Under the pieces are notes generated by a model. It saw only the letters and a list, made by a program, of their open reading frames with translations. It was not told the DNA's origin and did not search any database. A stretch of DNA of 64,000 nt, from assembly GCA_039810485.1 (NCBI GenBank), contig JBDHXA010000003.1, forward strand, positions 1-64,000. The letters run 5' to 3'. Both the position numbers and the translations under genes were made by a program. Origin of the DNA: JADZAA01 sp039810485. Its GTDB lineage: Bacteria; Bacteroidota; Ignavibacteria; Kapaibacteriales; UBA961. Shown here one piece after another: positions 61,879 to 64,000 of the stretch; within the stretch, counting starts at the first letter, position 1, and the number at the start of each line of letters is the position of its first letter.

Positions 61879-61910
61879 CAAATATACAGAAATGTGTTGC
61901 AACACGCAAA
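61879..61910 (-). promoter_or_regulatory. marR promoter with palindromic operator
   Basis: On the minus strand: TTTG (61910-61907), a 20-base spacer, then TATATTTG (61886-61879) followed by C, an ideal fit to TTTG-N20-TAnnTTTG. The perfect palindrome GTGTTGCAACAC (61894-61905) fills the spacer, the expected position for a MarR operator. The start codon at 61870 is only 8 bases past the box, so the mRNA would be leaderless or nearly so. Confidence 0.65.
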
Positions 61911-62004
61911 TAATTTTACAATTTCAACAATTCTTCACAGAATTACTAATGAAAATTTTGATTCGTATGTATGAATCTGCCATCATTGAAGCAGGAATAG
62001 TACT

Positions 62005-63933
62005 TTAGCGAATGCGTACTACAACCGAGCGGTTACGCGTTCTGCTGTAAGGCGAACTATCTTTTGCAAAAACTTGATCTTGAATATTTATTCTCACTTG
62101 ATTACCATGCAATCCAAGAAGCGTTAATGCAGCTTCAATTCGTTTATAAGCGAGCTTTTTATTATATTCCTCAGTGCCGAGATCGTCAGTAAGTCCAATC
62201 AATTCAATCGTTTTATTTTGTTGAACCGAGGTTTTGACGCGATCAACGACAAAAGTATCGGCAGAAGAAAAATCGCTTGAGTCAAAACTAAAATAGCCCA
62301 AAATATATTCTTCATATTCCTTTGCCTCGTTGAAATTTATTTTTTCTTTAACGGCATTTGGAATATACTGTATCATAACGCTTACAGCGTCACTTATTGA
62401 TTTGCCATTTGCGTCAGTCAAAGTATATTCAGATTGTAATTTAACTGCATTTTGCAAAGGTTGAAATTCTAAGGGATCAAGTCGAATATCTTTATCTGAA
62501 TCTTCGAGGTTTGCAAGTAATTTATCGCCATATCTCAATGTGCCATGAATATTAGCCGGCCTATCATCACAAACGTAACGCGAAGTTGATTTTATGACAA
62601 TTGGATTTACATGCTGTATCGTCTTCTCGGTTATAAAGTTGAGCGGCTCTTGTTTTCCATTAATTGCAAACGTAGCTTTTCTCATTTCGTCTCGCAAATC
62701 GGAGCGTTGAATTTTCTTTGGAATTTCACCTTGAATAAATGAAATATTTCCAAAATCTGCATTTTTTCTGCGAAGCATCAGTTCTACTGCCTCGCCTCGT
62801 TTTTGAGCAGTTTCGGCTGTTTCGTCATCGGCATAATATGTGGTAACAGTCAATTTGTCTGACGGATGCGATTTTAAATACACAGCAATTGCGTCAATGA
62901 CATCGCTATTTTCTGCATCAGCCGAAGCACTGCTTTTAAGCAGGTTTTCTGAATTGCGTTCGAAAAACACTGTCGGAGCAAAAGCACTTCGCTCGATAAT
63001 TTTAGTTTCGTCTATTGGAACAGCTATCAATTGTCCATTTTCGCAAATCAACCCATTTACAAACATTCTCGTTGATAATGTTAGAGTTGCATCCTTTACT
63101 ATATGTTGAGGCGGCGGAGGCAAACTCGGTTTTTCTTCAATTCTTGGCTTGGGCAATCGGTAAGAAAACGAAGATCCAATTCTAAGCACATTTACTTTCC
63201 AAGCAAGCGAAGATGAAATATCGGCAAGCGCTAACGAATAGCTTATTTCCGGTTTCAAAGTTGAAAGTGGTCCCAACGAAATTTCATATTGAAATGCAAC
63301 AATGCCAGCCGAAAATAATGTAAAATTCCCTGGTATTTCGCCGTATTTTTCATTTCGGATGCGGCTGCCAGTTTCAAAAGTAACTCCTTCGGGCGCAACT
63401 AATTCCTCGCGGCGCACCATTTGAGCGGAAATAGGAATACCCGTTTGAATACCTATTTTTACAGAGAGTGGCATTTCATTCCAAGGATATAATGCTAAAT
63501 ACGGTTCTAACAGCATTGCAGAAATTGACGAGTTCAGCGAGGTTTTTACCAACGCTTCCGATGCTTTATTGCCTTGTATAACATTACCAATAAAATCTTG
63601 TTTTTCAATTGCGGCAGAAAAATTTGAATAATGAAGCAAGCCGCCCACTCTATAGCTAATGCCAAAAATTCGAGCAGATGGGAAATACTCTGCTCCGACG
63701 CCTAATGCCAAACCTAAACCGGAACCTTTGGAAAAGTTATCGCCGTAACCACCAAATCCCGGAACGACAGAAAAATCGGCATTATGCAAATTAATATTTG
63801 CTCCGGAAAACCCTAAAATTGCACCCGGCTGCAGAGGACGCTCAAATGTTTGCGCCGCAATATTTTGCATAAAGTTCGAATCTGCAAGAAAAAGGAGTAA
63901 CAGTATGAAAAGCTTATTGCAAATGTGATTCAT
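62005..63933 (-). CDS. Outer-membrane protein with OmpA C-terminal domain
   Basis: 642 residues. A signal peptide (about 1-28, LFILLLLFLADSNFMQNIAAQ) is followed by a beta-rich outer-membrane barrel-like region (about 30-260, with GLGLALGVGAEYF, RIFGISYRVGGLLHYSNF and FSYRLPKP). A middle region follows with a Pro-rich linker and a second OmpA-like fold (about 330-400, PTVFFERNSENLLKSSA). The C-terminal OmpA/MotB domain is at about 545-640 (GYFSFDSSDFSSADTFVV, then IELIGLTDDLGTEEYNKKLAYKRIEAAL), which binds peptidoglycan. Most likely it links outer membrane and cell wall. Confidence 0.85.
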   Translation of the reverse strand: MNHICNKLFILLLLFLADSNFMQNIAAQTFERPLQPGAILGFSGANINLHNADFSVVPGFGGYGDNFSKGSGLGLALGVGAEYFPSARIFGISYRVGGLLHYSNFSAAIEKQDFIGNVIQGNKASEALVKTSLNSSISAMLLEPYLALYPWNEMPLSVKIGIQTGIPISAQMVRREELVAPEGVTFETGSRIRNEKYGEIPGNFTLFSAGIVAFQYEISLGPLSTLKPEISYSLALADISSSLAWKVNVLRIGSSFSYRLPKPRIEEKPSLPPPPQHIVKDATLTLSTRMFVNGLICENGQLIAVPIDETKIIERSAFAPTVFFERNSENLLKSSASADAENSDVIDAIAVYLKSHPSDKLTVTTYYADDETAETAQKRGEAVELMLRRKNADFGNISFIQGEIPKKIQRSDLRDEMRKATFAINGKQEPLNFITEKTIQHVNPIVIKSTSRYVCDDRPANIHGTLRYGDKLLANLEDSDKDIRLDPLEFQPLQNAVKLQSEYTLTDANGKSISDAVSVMIQYIPNAVKEKINFNEAKEYEEYILGYFSFDSSDFSSADTFVVDRVKTSVQQNKTIELIGLTDDLGTEEYNKKLAYKRIEAALTLLGLHGNQVRINIQDQVFAKDSSPYSRTRNRSVVVRIR

Positions 63934-64000
63934 AAATTAAGGAAAATAATCTCGCTTGTCTGTACAAAATGGAAGTACTGAATTGTTTTATGAAAAGAAG

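Noticed and set aside
1..64000. tRNA or rRNA genes
   Set aside because: Intergenic stretches were read for cloverleaf-like arms with TTC and CCA-type ends; nothing convincing was seen, though small RNA genes could be missed by eye.

Overview
The window is one continuous stretch of an AT-rich bacterial chromosome, with about 58 protein-coding genes packed on both strands. No tRNA, rRNA, CRISPR array, prophage or intact mobile element was seen. The cell is a Gram-negative diderm: there are genes for LPS transport (LptD-like, LptF/G-like), KDO synthesis (KdsC), an OmpA-type outer-membrane protein, several lipoproteins, and periplasmic chaperones and proteases (PpiD-like, HtrA). The family mix points to the Bacteroidota/Chlorobiota side of the FCB superphylum: a GlmU-like bifunctional protein of the alternative bacterial type, BshA, Mpl, an SDR-type threonine dehydrogenase, and repeated TAnnTTTG promoter -7 boxes. 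A Kapabacteria- or Ignavibacteria-like lineage would fit, but that is a guess from gene content and not a phylogenetic result.

Layout. 0.2-5.7 kb: an unrecognised TPR-like protein, a large PpiD/SurA-type isomerase, a lipoprotein with two PsbP-like domains, and LD-carboxypeptidase. 5.8-13.1 kb (mostly minus): signal peptidase I, MreB, LptD-like protein, GlmU-like protein, an unknown 106-aa protein and a YigZ/IMPACT protein. 13.1-19.2 kb: BshA, LptF/G-like permease, fumarase C, an FKBP lipoprotein and a family-9 glycosyltransferase. 19.5-23.8 kb: a nitrobindin-like barrel protein, beta-carbonic anhydrase, an overlapping ECF sigma / anti-sigma / Spy-like trio, and a decayed IS30-type element. 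23.8-30.8 kb: prolyl oligopeptidase, then an RDD / SpoIIM / membrane protein / DUF4129 / DUF4350 cluster. 30.8-32.9 kb: a FliA/WhiG-like sigma factor overlapping an HDOD gene, and a small unknown. 33-41.4 kb: thioesterase, class V aminotransferase, Mpl, PrmA, KdsC, YtxH and DUF948-like proteins, FluC/CrcB, a tautomerase, LysE and Psd. 41.5-47 kb: DnaN, a minisatellite, an NlpC/P60 hydrolase, a peptide-type solute-binding lipoprotein and the RIC/YtfE repair protein. 47.3-60.3 kb (all plus): MiaB, O-methyltransferase, threonine dehydrogenase, YyaL/DUF255, O-antigen-ligase-like protein, FolD, a 2TM protein, HtrA, MutL and an MFS transporter. 60.3-63.9 kb (minus): YceI, MarR regulator and an OmpA-family protein, with a heptamer satellite between YceI and MarR.

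The coding content is mostly housekeeping plus envelope biogenesis and stress response. The more unusual material is in the intergenic DNA and in some operon arrangements. It includes a family of TAnnTTTG(C) promoter boxes, one of them a near-ideal promoter with a 12-bp palindrome in its spacer upstream of marR. It also includes a long hairpin before miaB, two tandem-repeat tracts, a solo IS30 end about 17 kb from a degraded copy, and strongly overlapping regulatory gene pairs. I found no clear new defence or biosynthetic system. The best candidates for something little described are the RDD-SpoIIM-DUF4129-DUF4350 cluster, which here has no MoxR or DUF58 gene, and the overlapping FliA-like sigma/HDOD pair.
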